Of a stretch of 64,000 nt of DNA, positions 26,682 to 35,956 are shown piece after piece; positions within the stretch are counted from its first letter, which is position 1, and each line of letters starts with the position of its first letter. Source of the DNA: Sulfurovum xiamenensis. Lineage in GTDB: Bacteria > Campylobacterota > Campylobacteria > Campylobacterales > Sulfurovaceae. The notes beneath the pieces were generated by a model that had not been told where the DNA came from, did no database searches, and saw nothing but the letters and a program-made list of their open reading frames with translations. The position numbers were made by a program, and so were the translations under genes. The stretch covers positions 1-64,000 of the forward strand of contig NZ_JAQIBC010000003.1 of NCBI RefSeq assembly GCF_030347995.1, given 5' to 3'.

Positions 26682-27389
26682 ATGAAAAAGTATCTATGGG
26701 CAGTAATGGCGGTATTATTTATGAGTGCAAATGCATCAGGTTTTAGAGATATAGATATAGCAACACATTCATTTCTTTCAGATCTGAGAGATGCAGCAGG
26801 ATCAGATGATGAGTTCGCGGATGAGGAAGAAGATGCCATTGATACTCCTGAAGCTGTAGAAGAAGATGCAACTGTAGAAAAAGACGCAGCAGGGGAAGAG
26901 GAAGTTTCAGAAGAAGCAAGCGAGCCTGAAGATGATAAAGCAGAGGCAATCCGCCAAAAAGCCATAGATGAAGCCAAGAAAAAAGAGGAAGCAGAGAAGA
27001 GAGAAGCACTAGAAGCGAAAAAAGCTGAAGAGGCAGAGGCTCAAAAAGAAGAAGCACTATTGGCTAAGATCGCTGCTAAAGAAGAAGAGTTAAAGAAAGC
27101 AAAAGAACAAGCGGAACAAGAACAACGAGAAGTAGAAGCTTATGAGAGAAAAAGAGCTGAGAAGCTTGCCAAAGAAGCACAAGAAAAAGCGGAATTAGAA
27201 AAGATAGCTGCGGAAGCTAGAGCAGCAGAAAAAGCATTAGCTGAAAAAGAAGCAGCGGCAAAAAAGGTTGCAAGTGCATCGAAGGGTGTAGATATTGATG
27301 TGGATGCAGAAAAGAGAGCAGCAAAAGAGGCTGCAGATAAGCAGTATTGGGAAGCAGTACAAGAGATGAGAAAGGCAGATGCTGAGTAA
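26682..27389 (+). CDS. Exported TolA-like Ala/Glu/Lys-rich coiled-coil protein
   Basis: A 235-residue protein with a signal peptide (residues 1-18), an acidic low-complexity stretch (about 40-85, Glu, Asp, Ala and Val) and a long Ala/Glu/Lys coiled coil (about 85-225), as in the periplasmic helix of TolA. No globular TolA domain follows. Three bases separate it from the FtsB-like gene, so a role at the division site is possible. Low complexity makes homology assignment unreliable. Confidence 0.6.
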   Translation: MKKYLWAVMAVLFMSANASGFRDIDIATHSFLSDLRDAAGSDDEFADEEEDAIDTPEAVEEDATVEKDAAGEEEVSEEASEPEDDKAEAIRQKAIDEAKKKEEAEKREALEAKKAEEAEAQKEEALLAKIAAKEEELKKAKEQAEQEQREVEAYERKRAEKLAKEAQEKAELEKIAAEARAAEKALAEKEAAAKKVASASKGVDIDVDAEKRAAKEAADKQYWEAVQEMRKADAE

Positions 27390-27403
27390 GCTTTTCTGCT
27401 CTT

Positions 27404-28582
27404 TTAATCCTTATTGCTCTCTTTTTTATTAGAACGATTCCTCACCTGTATAGCTTTAATGATCGTCATAGAGATCAATATTTCAAAGATACTGGCTAAG
27501 ATCAGCTGATAATAGGTCAACTGGTCTAATAACTTTGTGTCATACCCAATGGTTGCAACAGCAACAAGAAGGGTCAATGGCATAGAGAGAGAAAGTGCTA
27601 TAAGTATAGCATCCTTCGAACTACCATGAATTCCTCTCAATACAATCGCAGCAAATAATCTAGCAACAATCATCAAGACCGTAATTAGCAGAGCGCCGGG
27701 AACAACGCCCTCTAGAAGAAGTGCCTTCAGATCAAAGGATGCACCGACATGGATAAAGAAGAGAGGTACCAGGAAACCGAAGCCTAGACTGGACATTTTT
27801 TCTTCAAGTTGTTTCTCATGATGGAAGAAGGCAGAGATTGCTATTCCCGCGATAAATGCACCCAAGGCAACTTCCAGTTCGAGCGACAGCATGACAGCGA
27901 TCATGATAAAGAACAGAGACATGGAGAGACGTATGTCTTGTGCGGAAGTGTCCAACTTTGGAACCAAAATACTTTTGAGTTCCGGGTACCACCAAAAGAG
28001 CAGGTTGAACATTCTATAGAGTATATAGACAACAAAGATGAACAAAAGAAGGTAACTGACTTTAAGAATAAGTTCTATAGGTGACCCCGTAGTAATGTAT
28101 GCATCGAAGATGGTCAGTGCGGCAATACTTAAGATCTCTCCCAGAACACCAGCGATAAAAGCTAAACGTATCCATGATTCCTCTTTCCCGTATACTTTGG
28201 ATAAAGAAGCTAACAAACCTATGGATATCAGTGGCATAGAGATAATGACAATCGTATTGAGATCAAAGATAAAACCAAATATCATAGAAAAAACGACCAT
28301 GAAGAAGAGGAATAGCATGGACCTCTGTATCACACTTTTAGGGCTTTTTGTGATCTGTTTCAGATCGACTTCCATCCCGGCCAAGAACATGAGATAGAGA
28401 AAGCCGACCTCTGCAATGAGGGTAAAGTATGGGTTATGACCCACCAATCCAAAATAGGCAACAATAGACCCTAATATGATCTCCACAGGAGGCATAGGTA
28501 AACGTAAAAACTTGGCAACAAAAGGGCTTCCCCATATGAGCAGTGATAGTGTGAGTATATGGACGATGTTAGTGTGTATCAC
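27404..28582 (-). CDS. CPA2-family cation:proton antiporter
   Basis: A 392-residue membrane protein with about twelve hydrophobic segments, of the Kef/NapA-like monovalent cation:proton antiporter family. Typical blocks: LRLPMPPVEIILGSIVAYFG, AEVGFLYLMFLAGMEVDL, GALIAGIA-like GAFIAGIAISAFFHH and GFLVPLFFIHVGASFD. There is no C-terminal TrkA-N nucleotide-binding domain, so it is the short form. It starts with GTG and overlaps the bioB 3' end by 14 bases. Confidence 0.85.
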   Translation of the reverse strand: MIHTNIVHILTLSLLIWGSPFVAKFLRLPMPPVEIILGSIVAYFGLVGHNPYFTLIAEVGFLYLMFLAGMEVDLKQITKSPKSVIQRSMLFLFFMVVFSMIFGFIFDLNTIVIISMPLISIGLLASLSKVYGKEESWIRLAFIAGVLGEILSIAALTIFDAYITTGSPIELILKVSYLLLFIFVVYILYRMFNLLFWWYPELKSILVPKLDTSAQDIRLSMSLFFIMIAVMLSLELEVALGAFIAGIAISAFFHHEKQLEEKMSSLGFGFLVPLFFIHVGASFDLKALLLEGVVPGALLITVLMIVARLFAAIVLRGIHGSSKDAILIALSLSMPLTLLVAVATIGYDTKLLDQLTYYQLILASIFEILISMTIIKAIQVRNRSNKKESNKD

Positions 28583-29429
28583 AGCTTGTTGCTACCTTGT
28601 AGCCAAGTCTATCGAGCATCTCTTGATCACTGCTTGCTTCAATACCTTTAGTGGTTAAGTAATTCCCTATAACCATAGCATTCGCACCAGATTCGAACAT
28701 GAGATTTTCTTTTCCGTTGAAAAGTAGCTCTCGTCCGCCTGCTACCATAAGAAGTTTATCTTCTCCTAGAAGTGCACGTGCTTTTTTGATGATCGCAACA
28801 GCTTCATCCAGTTCTATGTTTCTTGCTTTGATAGGAAGTGCAGGGTTGGGATGATAGAAGTTGAGCGGTGTTGATTCCGGGCTGAGAGATGCGATTGCAT
28901 TGAGAAGGGCATCTCTGTCTTCCTTGGTTTCTCCCATACCGAAGATTCCTCCAGAACAGAGTGCCAAACCTACAGATTTTACATTTTCGCAGGTCTCATA
29001 ACGTTCACTCCAGGCATGGGTGGTACAGATATCCGCATAATAACGTTCAGAGGTTTCAAGGTTATGGTTGTAGCTATCGATACCATGCTGCTTCAGGTAG
29101 CGAAGCTGCTCTTTGCTGGCTGTACCATTGCATGCGATAAGGTTGAGGTCTCTGACTTCGGCCTTGACCGCCTGTGCGGCACGTGCAACAAAATCTACTT
29201 TTTTATCATCCAGTCCTTTACCGGCAGTAACCAGACAGTAGCCCAAAGCACCATTGGCTTTTGCCGCTTTTGCTTCAGAGACAATTTGTCCTATATCTTT
29301 GTAACTGTAACGTTCGATATCTGCATGATATCTGACACTTTGGGTACAGAATTTACAGTCTTCTTTACAGGTACCGCTAAGGATGTTGTTGATCGCACAT
29401 AAAAATATTTGTTGTTTAGGGCTAGACAT
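28569..29429 (-). CDS. bioB: Biotin synthase
   Basis: A 286-residue radical SAM enzyme inserting sulfur into dethiobiotin. The radical SAM cluster motif is C21-K-E-D-C25-K-F-C28; later blocks are YNHNLETSERYY, GGIFGMGET, LNFYHPNPALP and a final NYLTTKG. It is on the short side for BioB, as in other Campylobacterota. Its start codon overlaps the topA stop (TAATG). Confidence 0.93.
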   Translation of the reverse strand: MSSPKQQIFLCAINNILSGTCKEDCKFCTQSVRYHADIERYSYKDIGQIVSEAKAAKANGALGYCLVTAGKGLDDKKVDFVARAAQAVKAEVRDLNLIACNGTASKEQLRYLKQHGIDSYNHNLETSERYYADICTTHAWSERYETCENVKSVGLALCSGGIFGMGETKEDRDALLNAIASLSPESTPLNFYHPNPALPIKARNIELDEAVAIIKKARALLGEDKLLMVAGGRELLFNGKENLMFESGANAMVIGNYLTTKGIEASSDQEMLDRLGYKVATSCDTH

Positions 29430-31627
29430 TACTTTGCCTCCTCTTTATGTTTACATTTAAAGCACTCATAGACATCACCGCTTTTGAGATGTTTGATCCC
29501 CATAGTATATCCACACTCCGAACATTTTTTGTCTACAGGCTCAAAATTGGCGATGAATTTACATTTCGGATAATTCACACAGCCAAAGAATTTACCTCTT
29601 TTCCCTTCTCTCTCCTGGAGTTTTCCTCCACATTCCGGGCAGGGAACTGTGAGTTCCCTTGCCGGTTCAAGAGACTTGGCATTTTTACATTTCGGGTAAG
29701 CGGAACAGGCAAGGAATTTTCCTCTTTTAGAGTTTTTGATGACCATCATCGAACCGCATTTTTCACACTTCTCATCCGTCTCTTCCGGCCCTTCTACTTC
29801 TGTACCATCCGGATTTTTGGTGTATTTACATTTAGGGAAGTTACTACATGCGATAAATTCGCCATACCGCCCTTTACGCAAGAGAAGTTCAGAGTCACAT
29901 TTAGGACACTTTTCTCCTGTAGGTACAGCTACCTTGAGACTTTTGATCTTTTTCTTTCCCTCTTCTACTTTATGCAGAAATGGGGTATAGAACGCTTTGA
30001 GAACCGTTTGCCAGTCCGTGTTTCCTTCTGCGATCTCATCGAGTGTCTCTTCCATATTTGAAGTAAATCCGCTGTCTACTATCTCAGGGAAGTGCTTTTC
30101 AAGCATCTCTGTAACCGTAAAGGCCACCTCTGTAGGATGAATACGTTTTTTTTCTACTTCAATGTACTTACGTGTTTGAAGTGTGGTCACCGTCGGTGCA
30201 TAGGTACTTGGACGACCGATACCCAGTGACTCGAGCTTCTTGATGAGACTCGCTTCATTGTATCGGGCAGGGGGTTCTGTAAAATGCTGTTCCTGCTTGA
30301 TATTGTCTAGACTTACCGCTTGACCTGTCTCCAGTTCCGGCAAGAGTTTGTCTTTGTCGGTGTATCCTGTGACTTTATAGAAGCCGTCAAAAAGGAGTTT
30401 TCTCCCGCTTGCTTTGAAGGTACATTTATCTCCTTTGAAGAGAAGTGTCTGCGATTCCATCTCTGCTTCTGTCATTTGACAGGCTAAGAAGCGGTTGTAG
30501 ATCAGTCTATAGAGTTTCAGTTCATCTACAGAAAGGTAGTCAGCCGCAGTCTTGCCGTCAAACTCGATCATGGTCGGACGGATCGCTTCATGGGCTTCTT
30601 GTGCACCTTTGGACTTAGTGGCGTAGTTTTTGGCTTTGGCTGGGAGATATTTGTCTCCGTAAGTGTTTTTGATATGTTCTCTCGCAGCAGTTACCGCTTC
30701 TTTGGCAAGATTGAGCGAGTCGGTTCTCATATAGGTAATGACCCCCATCGTACCTTTGTCTGTTTTCACCCCTTCGTAGAGTTTCTGTGCGACCATCATC
30801 GTTTTTTTAGGTGAAAATCCCAGTTGGGTAGAGGCTGTCTGCTGCAAGGTCGATGTCATGAACGGAGGTGGTGTTTTTGTCTTTCTTTTCGTCTTCTCAA
30901 GTGAAGCAACGACAAAGGATTCACTCTTCGCTGATGTGACGATCTCTGTGGCATCTGCTTCCGTTTTCACTGTCAGTTTCTCTATTTTCAAACCGTTATA
31001 ATCATAGATAGAAGCTTCAATGTCTTTTTCAAACAGTGCATCGATGGTCCAATACTCTTCAGGGACGAACGCTTTAATTTCACGCTCTCTGTCCACTACC
31101 AGTTTCAGTGTCGAACTTTGTACTCTACCGGCACTTAGTCCTTTTTGGATCTTACTGGCAAGCAGAGGTGAAAGTTTGTAGCCTACGATACGGTCAAGCA
31201 GTCTTCTTGTTTGCTGCGCATCCACCGAGTCCATATCGACTTTACGCGGTGTTTCAAGCGCATGCTGAATAGCATTTTTGGTGATCTCATGAAAGACGAT
31301 ACGGGGAAGTTCGGTAGGCTCTTTTCCGATCGCTTTAGCAATATGATACCCGATAGCCTCTCCTTCTCGATCCTCATCCGTTGCGATAAATACTGTCTCT
31401 GCTTCTTTAGCAAGCTTCTTTAACTCTTTGACAGTGGGGTTCGCATCTCTTGGAATGGAGTATTTAGGAACAAGATCACCGTTTTCATCATCCACAGTTA
31501 TACCAAAAGTACTTTTTGGAAGGTCACGAATATGCCCTTTAGAGGCGATGACTTTATAGTCTTTATTCAAGAAACTGGTAATGGTACGTGCTTTGGCTGG
31601 TGATTCTACGATAATTAGGTTTTTCAT
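29429..31627 (-). CDS. topA: DNA topoisomerase I
   Basis: A 732-residue type IA topoisomerase that relaxes negative supercoils. The Toprim domain begins NLIIVESPAKA with the acidic triad in IATDEDREGEA (about 81-91). The catalytic Tyr is Y299 in GVITYMRTDS. Four Cys4 zinc fingers follow in the C-terminal ~150 residues (for example CPKCDSELLL and CEKCGSMMVIKN). Length is normal for the family. Confidence 0.96.
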   Translation of the reverse strand: MKNLIIVESPAKARTITSFLNKDYKVIASKGHIRDLPKSTFGITVDDENGDLVPKYSIPRDANPTVKELKKLAKEAETVFIATDEDREGEAIGYHIAKAIGKEPTELPRIVFHEITKNAIQHALETPRKVDMDSVDAQQTRRLLDRIVGYKLSPLLASKIQKGLSAGRVQSSTLKLVVDREREIKAFVPEEYWTIDALFEKDIEASIYDYNGLKIEKLTVKTEADATEIVTSAKSESFVVASLEKTKRKTKTPPPFMTSTLQQTASTQLGFSPKKTMMVAQKLYEGVKTDKGTMGVITYMRTDSLNLAKEAVTAAREHIKNTYGDKYLPAKAKNYATKSKGAQEAHEAIRPTMIEFDGKTAADYLSVDELKLYRLIYNRFLACQMTEAEMESQTLLFKGDKCTFKASGRKLLFDGFYKVTGYTDKDKLLPELETGQAVSLDNIKQEQHFTEPPARYNEASLIKKLESLGIGRPSTYAPTVTTLQTRKYIEVEKKRIHPTEVAFTVTEMLEKHFPEIVDSGFTSNMEETLDEIAEGNTDWQTVLKAFYTPFLHKVEEGKKKIKSLKVAVPTGEKCPKCDSELLLRKGRYGEFIACSNFPKCKYTKNPDGTEVEGPEETDEKCEKCGSMMVIKNSKRGKFLACSAYPKCKNAKSLEPARELTVPCPECGGKLQEREGKRGKFFGCVNYPKCKFIANFEPVDKKCSECGYTMGIKHLKSGDVYECFKCKHKEEAK

Positions 31628-31751
31628 ATTTCCTTACTTTATAGTGAACAATTTTTGGCATTGTAACACAAAAGAGAGTAAAAGCAAGAGAAGAGTATTA
31701 TTTTAAGCAAGTATAATTGAGAAAACAAGCGATCAAGAAGGACTTCGATAG

Positions 31752-33548
31752 GTGTGTGCAATATTTGGGATCATCGGAACCTATGAGGAGGAAAAAGCCA
31801 TAGAGGCTTTTGATACATTGGCCCATCGGGGGATAGATGCAAAGTATACCTCTGTGAATGCGCATTGTTTTCTTGGTGTCCATCGGCTTGCTATTACAGA
31901 TGTAACGAAAACACTCACACCCATATATAATCATGATGGGCTACAGATACTTTTCAATGGTGAAATTTACAATTATGAAGTCTTGGCGGTGGAACTTCAG
32001 CTTCACAAAGCAAGTGAGATAGATGTCCTCTATGCTGCTTATAGGGTCTGGGGAGATGATTTTGTAAAGCATCTTCGGGGGATGTTCGCCATTGCGATCA
32101 TTGAAGAGGCACAGGTCAAGTTATTTCGTGACCCTTTTGGAAAGAAACCGATCTATTATACGTTGGATGAGCAACGATTTATCTTTGCCAGTGAAATGAA
32201 AGCGATCCACTCCCTTGTTCCGTTTACATTTGACAGGCAGATAGTGACACAATATCTCTCTTTTCAAACTCCACTCCCTCCTCATACATTTCATAGGTAT
32301 ATTCATCAGGTAGATGCAGGGGAAATGGTAACGTTTTCTGTAGATGAGAGGAGGGTAAAACGGAAAAGGTATTACACGCCGTTCAGTGAGGGCCAAACCA
32401 TTTCGGAACAGAAGAAAGCGGAAGAGCAATTGGAAAATGTACTTTTGGAGTCTGTGGCAATGCGTCTGCCCAAAGAGGTAAAATTCGCCTGTCTTCTTTC
32501 CGGAGGTGTGGACTCTTCGCTTATCTGTGCCATGGCATCTTTAATACAAAAGGTGCACACCTTCAGTATAGGGTATGAAGGGTATGAGAAGTATGATGAG
32601 CGTCCCTATGCCAAGACAGTTTCGGAGCATATAAAATCCAACCATCATGAAGTGCTCTTCAGTAAAACAGATTTTTTGCAAACCATAGAGGAGGTGATCG
32701 GATCTTTAGATGAACCTTTGGCCGATCCTGCCATGCTACCCCTTTACCACCTGATGAAAGCAGTCCATAAAGAGGGGTTCAAGGTGGTGCTGACCGGTGA
32801 TGGAAGTGACGAACTCTTTATGGGGTACAGGACCTATAAAGAGTTTTATGCCCTGGAACAGGCCAAGGAACTAGGGTTCAAAGGGTGGTTACAAAACTAT
32901 TTTAAATCGCATTTTTCCATGCATAAAGAGTGGGAGTGGTATAAACGTATCTTTGAAGGGAGTACATTGTTCAGGTCCACAGCAGAGATATTTACGGATC
33001 TCCAGCAAAACAGGCTTTTGCGTATGAATGTGAAAGATAATCGTTCTTTAGCAGCACTTGAGTCTTACAAAGAAGAGTTCGAACAGAGCGGCCGTGTCTC
33101 ACCTATGGAGTGGTATAGTTTTGTAGATCTCAAGGTGATGCTGGGAAATGTCTTTTTGCGCAAGCTTGACCGTATGAGTATGGCACACAGCATCGAGGCA
33201 AGAAGTCCATTTTTAGACAAAGAAGTGGTGGCTACAGCATTCTCCTGTACGCCTGATCTTCGTATGATGAAACCTTCCAAGGCCCTAGTGAAAAATGTTG
33301 CTAGAAAATATCTTCCTAACGAGATCGTTGATCGTAAGAAAAAAGGGTTTAACTATCCTTACATGGAATGGCTGCAGGAGAGTGGAGAGTTAGAAGTCAT
33401 ACATCGTATACAAGAAAAAATGAACCTTTTTAATGAAAGTGAACTTGAAATGTATTTGGAGAAAGGGAAACAGGGAATGTTCAAGCAACATCTTTTTTCA
33501 CTCTATATGTTATGTAAGTGGTTGGAAAAGGTAAATCGTAGTTCCTAG
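31752..33548 (+). CDS. asnB: Asparagine synthase (glutamine-hydrolysing)
   Basis: A 598-residue class II glutamine amidotransferase. It starts with GTG, and Cys2 (M-C-A-I-F-G) becomes the N-terminal nucleophile after Met removal. The glutaminase part has AHRGIDAKYT and LFNGEIYNYE; the synthetase part has the PP-loop LSGGVDSSLI (about 247) and VLTGDGSDELFMGY. Related enzymes amidate sugars in glycan loci; this one is 1.6 kb from the locus and separated by opposite-strand genes, so ordinary asparagine synthesis is the simplest reading. Confidence 0.9.
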   Translation: MCAIFGIIGTYEEEKAIEAFDTLAHRGIDAKYTSVNAHCFLGVHRLAITDVTKTLTPIYNHDGLQILFNGEIYNYEVLAVELQLHKASEIDVLYAAYRVWGDDFVKHLRGMFAIAIIEEAQVKLFRDPFGKKPIYYTLDEQRFIFASEMKAIHSLVPFTFDRQIVTQYLSFQTPLPPHTFHRYIHQVDAGEMVTFSVDERRVKRKRYYTPFSEGQTISEQKKAEEQLENVLLESVAMRLPKEVKFACLLSGGVDSSLICAMASLIQKVHTFSIGYEGYEKYDERPYAKTVSEHIKSNHHEVLFSKTDFLQTIEEVIGSLDEPLADPAMLPLYHLMKAVHKEGFKVVLTGDGSDELFMGYRTYKEFYALEQAKELGFKGWLQNYFKSHFSMHKEWEWYKRIFEGSTLFRSTAEIFTDLQQNRLLRMNVKDNRSLAALESYKEEFEQSGRVSPMEWYSFVDLKVMLGNVFLRKLDRMSMAHSIEARSPFLDKEVVATAFSCTPDLRMMKPSKALVKNVARKYLPNEIVDRKKKGFNYPYMEWLQESGELEVIHRIQEKMNLFNESELEMYLEKGKQGMFKQHLFSLYMLCKWLEKVNRSS

Positions 33549-33572
33549 GTAATGGTATACTTATTACCTAGG
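33544..33572. terminator. Bidirectional terminator asnB/dcd
   Basis: CCTAGGTAAT and ATTACCTAGG form a perfect 10-bp stem between convergent genes; the asnB stop codon lies within the left arm. A T-rich stretch follows on the + strand. Confidence 0.65.
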
Positions 33573-33579
33573 GCTTTAA

Positions 33580-34146
33580 TTATTTATTTTTAAGGATTCT
33601 TGGGAGGGTGATACCTGTTTGGCTTTGGTATTTCCCGGCTCTGTCACTATACGTCGTTTCACACTGCTCATCTCCTTGCAAGAAGAGTACCTGTGCGATA
33701 CCTTCATTGGCATAGATCTTCGCAGGTAGAGGTGTCGTGTTGGAGATCTCTATCGTGATATGCCCTTCAAATCCAGGCTCGAATGGTGTTACATTGACGA
33801 TGATACCACAACGCGCATAGGTGCTTTTCCCTAGACAGATCGCCAAAGTATCACTCGGCATTTTAAAGTACTCTACGGTTCTTGCAAGGGCAAAAGAGTT
33901 AGGGGGTACGATACATACGTCTCCTTTAAAGTCCACTACATTGTTCTCGTTAAAATCTTTTGGGTCCACCACTTCTGCATTGATGTTCGTAAAGATCTTA
34001 AATTCATCTGTAACACGAATGTCATAACCGTATGAGCTTAGCCCGTAACTGACCACTCCTTCTCCTACCAGCCCTTCACAAAAAGGGGTGATCATCTCTT
34101 CGTTCAGTGATTTCTCACGTATCCATTTATCGGATTTTAGTCCCAT
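33580..34146 (-). CDS. dcd: dCTP deaminase
   Basis: A 188-residue enzyme converting dCTP to dUTP. Family blocks: [51 protein letters not shown] read in parts, and [11 protein letters not shown]-like [12 protein letters not shown]. It ends [11 protein letters not shown], as in other bacterial Dcd proteins. Confidence 0.95.
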   Translation of the reverse strand: MGLKSDKWIREKSLNEEMITPFCEGLVGEGVVSYGLSSYGYDIRVTDEFKIFTNINAEVVDPKDFNENNVVDFKGDVCIVPPNSFALARTVEYFKMPSDTLAICLGKSTYARCGIIVNVTPFEPGFEGHITIEISNTTPLPAKIYANEGIAQVLFLQGDEQCETTYSDRAGKYQSQTGITLPRILKNK

Positions 34147-34173
34147 GTTCTTCCTTCGTTTATAAATAAAATG

Positions 34174-34989
34174 TTATCTGATTACTTGTATATCAGCGTT
34201 TGTTTTAATCTTTTCAAAATAGTCTTTGAGCGCTTTGCTTTGCTGTTGTTGTCTCCATTTGGCGGCAACGGCACCTTGGGCTGCTTCAAAAGACATATTT
34301 ACCTTGCCTTTCTTGGAAAGCACCTTGTAGCTGATATAGCGGTCTCCTGCATTAAAAGGGCGTGTAAATGAACCATTTTGTGTTTGTAAAATACTACCAA
34401 GCAAAGCAGGGTTGAGGTCTTTTGTCGATTTGGTCACAGAACGGCTTTTTACACCTTTTGGATTTTTTGTCTGAAGAAATTTCTTCATGTGCTCTTCAGA
34501 GGGGGCAGAGTATTCGACCAGACTGACAGAGGCAGGGATGGTAAATTCATCTTGGTGGTTTCTGTAAAAAAGCTTGAGTTCATCTTCACTTGGAGCTGGG
34601 ATAGAACTGACCACATTTTCCTGGAAGAACTTCTCTTTTTTCATCGCTTCTTTGACACTTGCACGGTATTGATTCCATGTGGTACCCTGTTCTTTGAGGA
34701 TCTTTTGCATTTTAGGAACAGTAAGATTGTTTTGTGCTGCAATCGCTGATATTTTTGCATCGACATCTGCTTCAGCGATCTGTACATCTTTCATCGCTGA
34801 TTTTTGTAAACGATCCTGGATAAGAAGATCAGTGGCTTGCTCTTTAGAAACCTGCATCTGTCGTTGTACCGCACGTATCTCTGCTGTGGTAATAGGCTCC
34901 CCCTCAACGATGATTGCAATGGCATCCACCATTTTGGCCTGTGAGAGTGTCAGTAAAGTAATAAATCCAAGTAGAATAAGTTTTTTCAT
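34174..34989 (-). CDS. SurA-like periplasmic chaperone/peptidyl-prolyl isomerase
   Basis: A 271-residue exported protein. A signal peptide (residues 1-18) is followed by the SurA N-terminal pattern (MVDAIAIIVEGEPITTAEI), a helical chaperone region and a parvulin-like part around FTIPASVSLVEYS and GSILQTQNGSFTRPFNAGDRY. It resembles Campylobacter Cj1289-type proteins. The parvulin domain is degenerate in parts, so isomerase activity is uncertain. Confidence 0.75.
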   Translation of the reverse strand: MKKLILLGFITLLTLSQAKMVDAIAIIVEGEPITTAEIRAVQRQMQVSKEQATDLLIQDRLQKSAMKDVQIAEADVDAKISAIAAQNNLTVPKMQKILKEQGTTWNQYRASVKEAMKKEKFFQENVVSSIPAPSEDELKLFYRNHQDEFTIPASVSLVEYSAPSEEHMKKFLQTKNPKGVKSRSVTKSTKDLNPALLGSILQTQNGSFTRPFNAGDRYISYKVLSKKGKVNMSFEAAQGAVAAKWRQQQQSKALKDYFEKIKTNADIQVIR

Positions 34990-35107
34990 ATAGTTTTCGT
35001 TTCCCTAATAAGTTGGAAAATTATAGCATAATCATGTAAATATTATTTGAATGAAATCACTTTGAACATATAAAAAGTTTCAGAAGGGAATAGGAATACA
35101 TTTCAGT

Positions 35108-35139
35108 TTGACATATAATTAAATCTGTTTAGATATAAT
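35108..35139 (+). promoter_or_regulatory. Promoter region of the glycan locus
   Basis: TTGACA (35108-35113) and TATAAT (35134-35139) lie 44 bases before rfbF, spaced 20 bases apart; using GATATA as the -10 gives 18. This is the only clear promoter before a run of closely spaced genes up to 42.7 kb. Confidence 0.45.
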
Positions 35140-35182
35140 CTTCTGATTAAAAAGGCTTATTATTTAGTGAACAAGGAAGCAA

Positions 35183-35956
35183 ATGAAGGTATTATTATTA
35201 GCAGGAGGGTTTGGAACACGTTTAAGTGAGGAAACGGATGTTAGACCAAAACCTATGGTAGAAATAGGCGGTAAACCTATATTGTGGCACATTATGAAAA
35301 CATATTCTCAATACGGCTTCAATGACTTTGTTGTTCTCCTTGGCTACAAAGGCTACTATATCAAAGAATACTTTGCAAACTATTTTCTACACCAAAGTGA
35401 TGTAACAATCGATATGCAAAATGGAAAAATGGAAGTCCTTAACAATTCAAGTGAACCTTGGAAAGTTACGCTTTTAGATACTGGTTTAAATAGTATGACT
35501 GGAGGCCGTGTTAAACGTGCCCAAGACTTTATCGGTGATGAACCATTTATGCTGACATACGGGGACGGTGTAAGTGATATCAACATTGAAGAGTTAGTAA
35601 AATTCCATAAATCCCATGGAAAAGCCATGACTATGACATCTGCACAACCTGAAGGAAGATTTGGAGCATTGAATATTGAAGATGATAATCAAGTAACACA
35701 CTTTTTAGAAAAACCAAAAGGTGACGGCGGTTGGATCAATGCCGGTTATTTTGTATGTGAACCAAAAGTATTTGATTACATCACAGAAGGTGACGGTACG
35801 GTCTTCGAACAAGCTCCATTGCAAAACCTGGCAAATGATGGTGAGATCTTTACCTATAAACATGAAGGTTTCTGGAAACCGATGGATTCATTGAACGATA
35901 AAAATAATCTCAATAAACTTTGGGATACAAACAAAGCCCCTTGGAAAGTATGGTAA
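35183..35956 (+). CDS. rfbF: Glucose-1-phosphate cytidylyltransferase
   Basis: A 257-residue nucleotidyltransferase making CDP-glucose from CTP and glucose-1-phosphate, the first step to CDP-3,6-dideoxyhexoses. The N-terminal LLLAGGFGTRLSEETDVRPKP is the sugar-nucleotide signature; further blocks are YGDGVSDINI (metal site) and GWINAGYFVCEP. AAGGAAG precedes the ATG. The stop overlaps the rfbG start by one base. Confidence 0.94.
   Translation: MKVLLLAGGFGTRLSEETDVRPKPMVEIGGKPILWHIMKTYSQYGFNDFVVLLGYKGYYIKEYFANYFLHQSDVTIDMQNGKMEVLNNSSEPWKVTLLDTGLNSMTGGRVKRAQDFIGDEPFMLTYGDGVSDINIEELVKFHKSHGKAMTMTSAQPEGRFGALNIEDDNQVTHFLEKPKGDGGWINAGYFVCEPKVFDYITEGDGTVFEQAPLQNLANDGEIFTYKHEGFWKPMDSLNDKNNLNKLWDTNKAPWKVW

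Noticed and set aside
29447-30061. 204-residue open frame on the + strand
   Set aside because: It lies wholly inside topA on the other strand, is rich in Phe, Thr and Arg as expected for an antisense shadow of Lys/Glu-rich zinc fingers, and has no family signal.
31752-33548. asnB as part of the glycan locus (sugar amidation)
   Set aside because: Convergent dcd and a SurA-like gene separate it from rfbF, and a strong terminator follows it.
35100-35114. ATTTCAG-T-TTGACAT, resembling the recA/S24 palindrome, before rfbF
   Set aside because: The match in the right arm is simply the TTGACA -35 box, and the left arm has two mismatches; not enough for a third operator.
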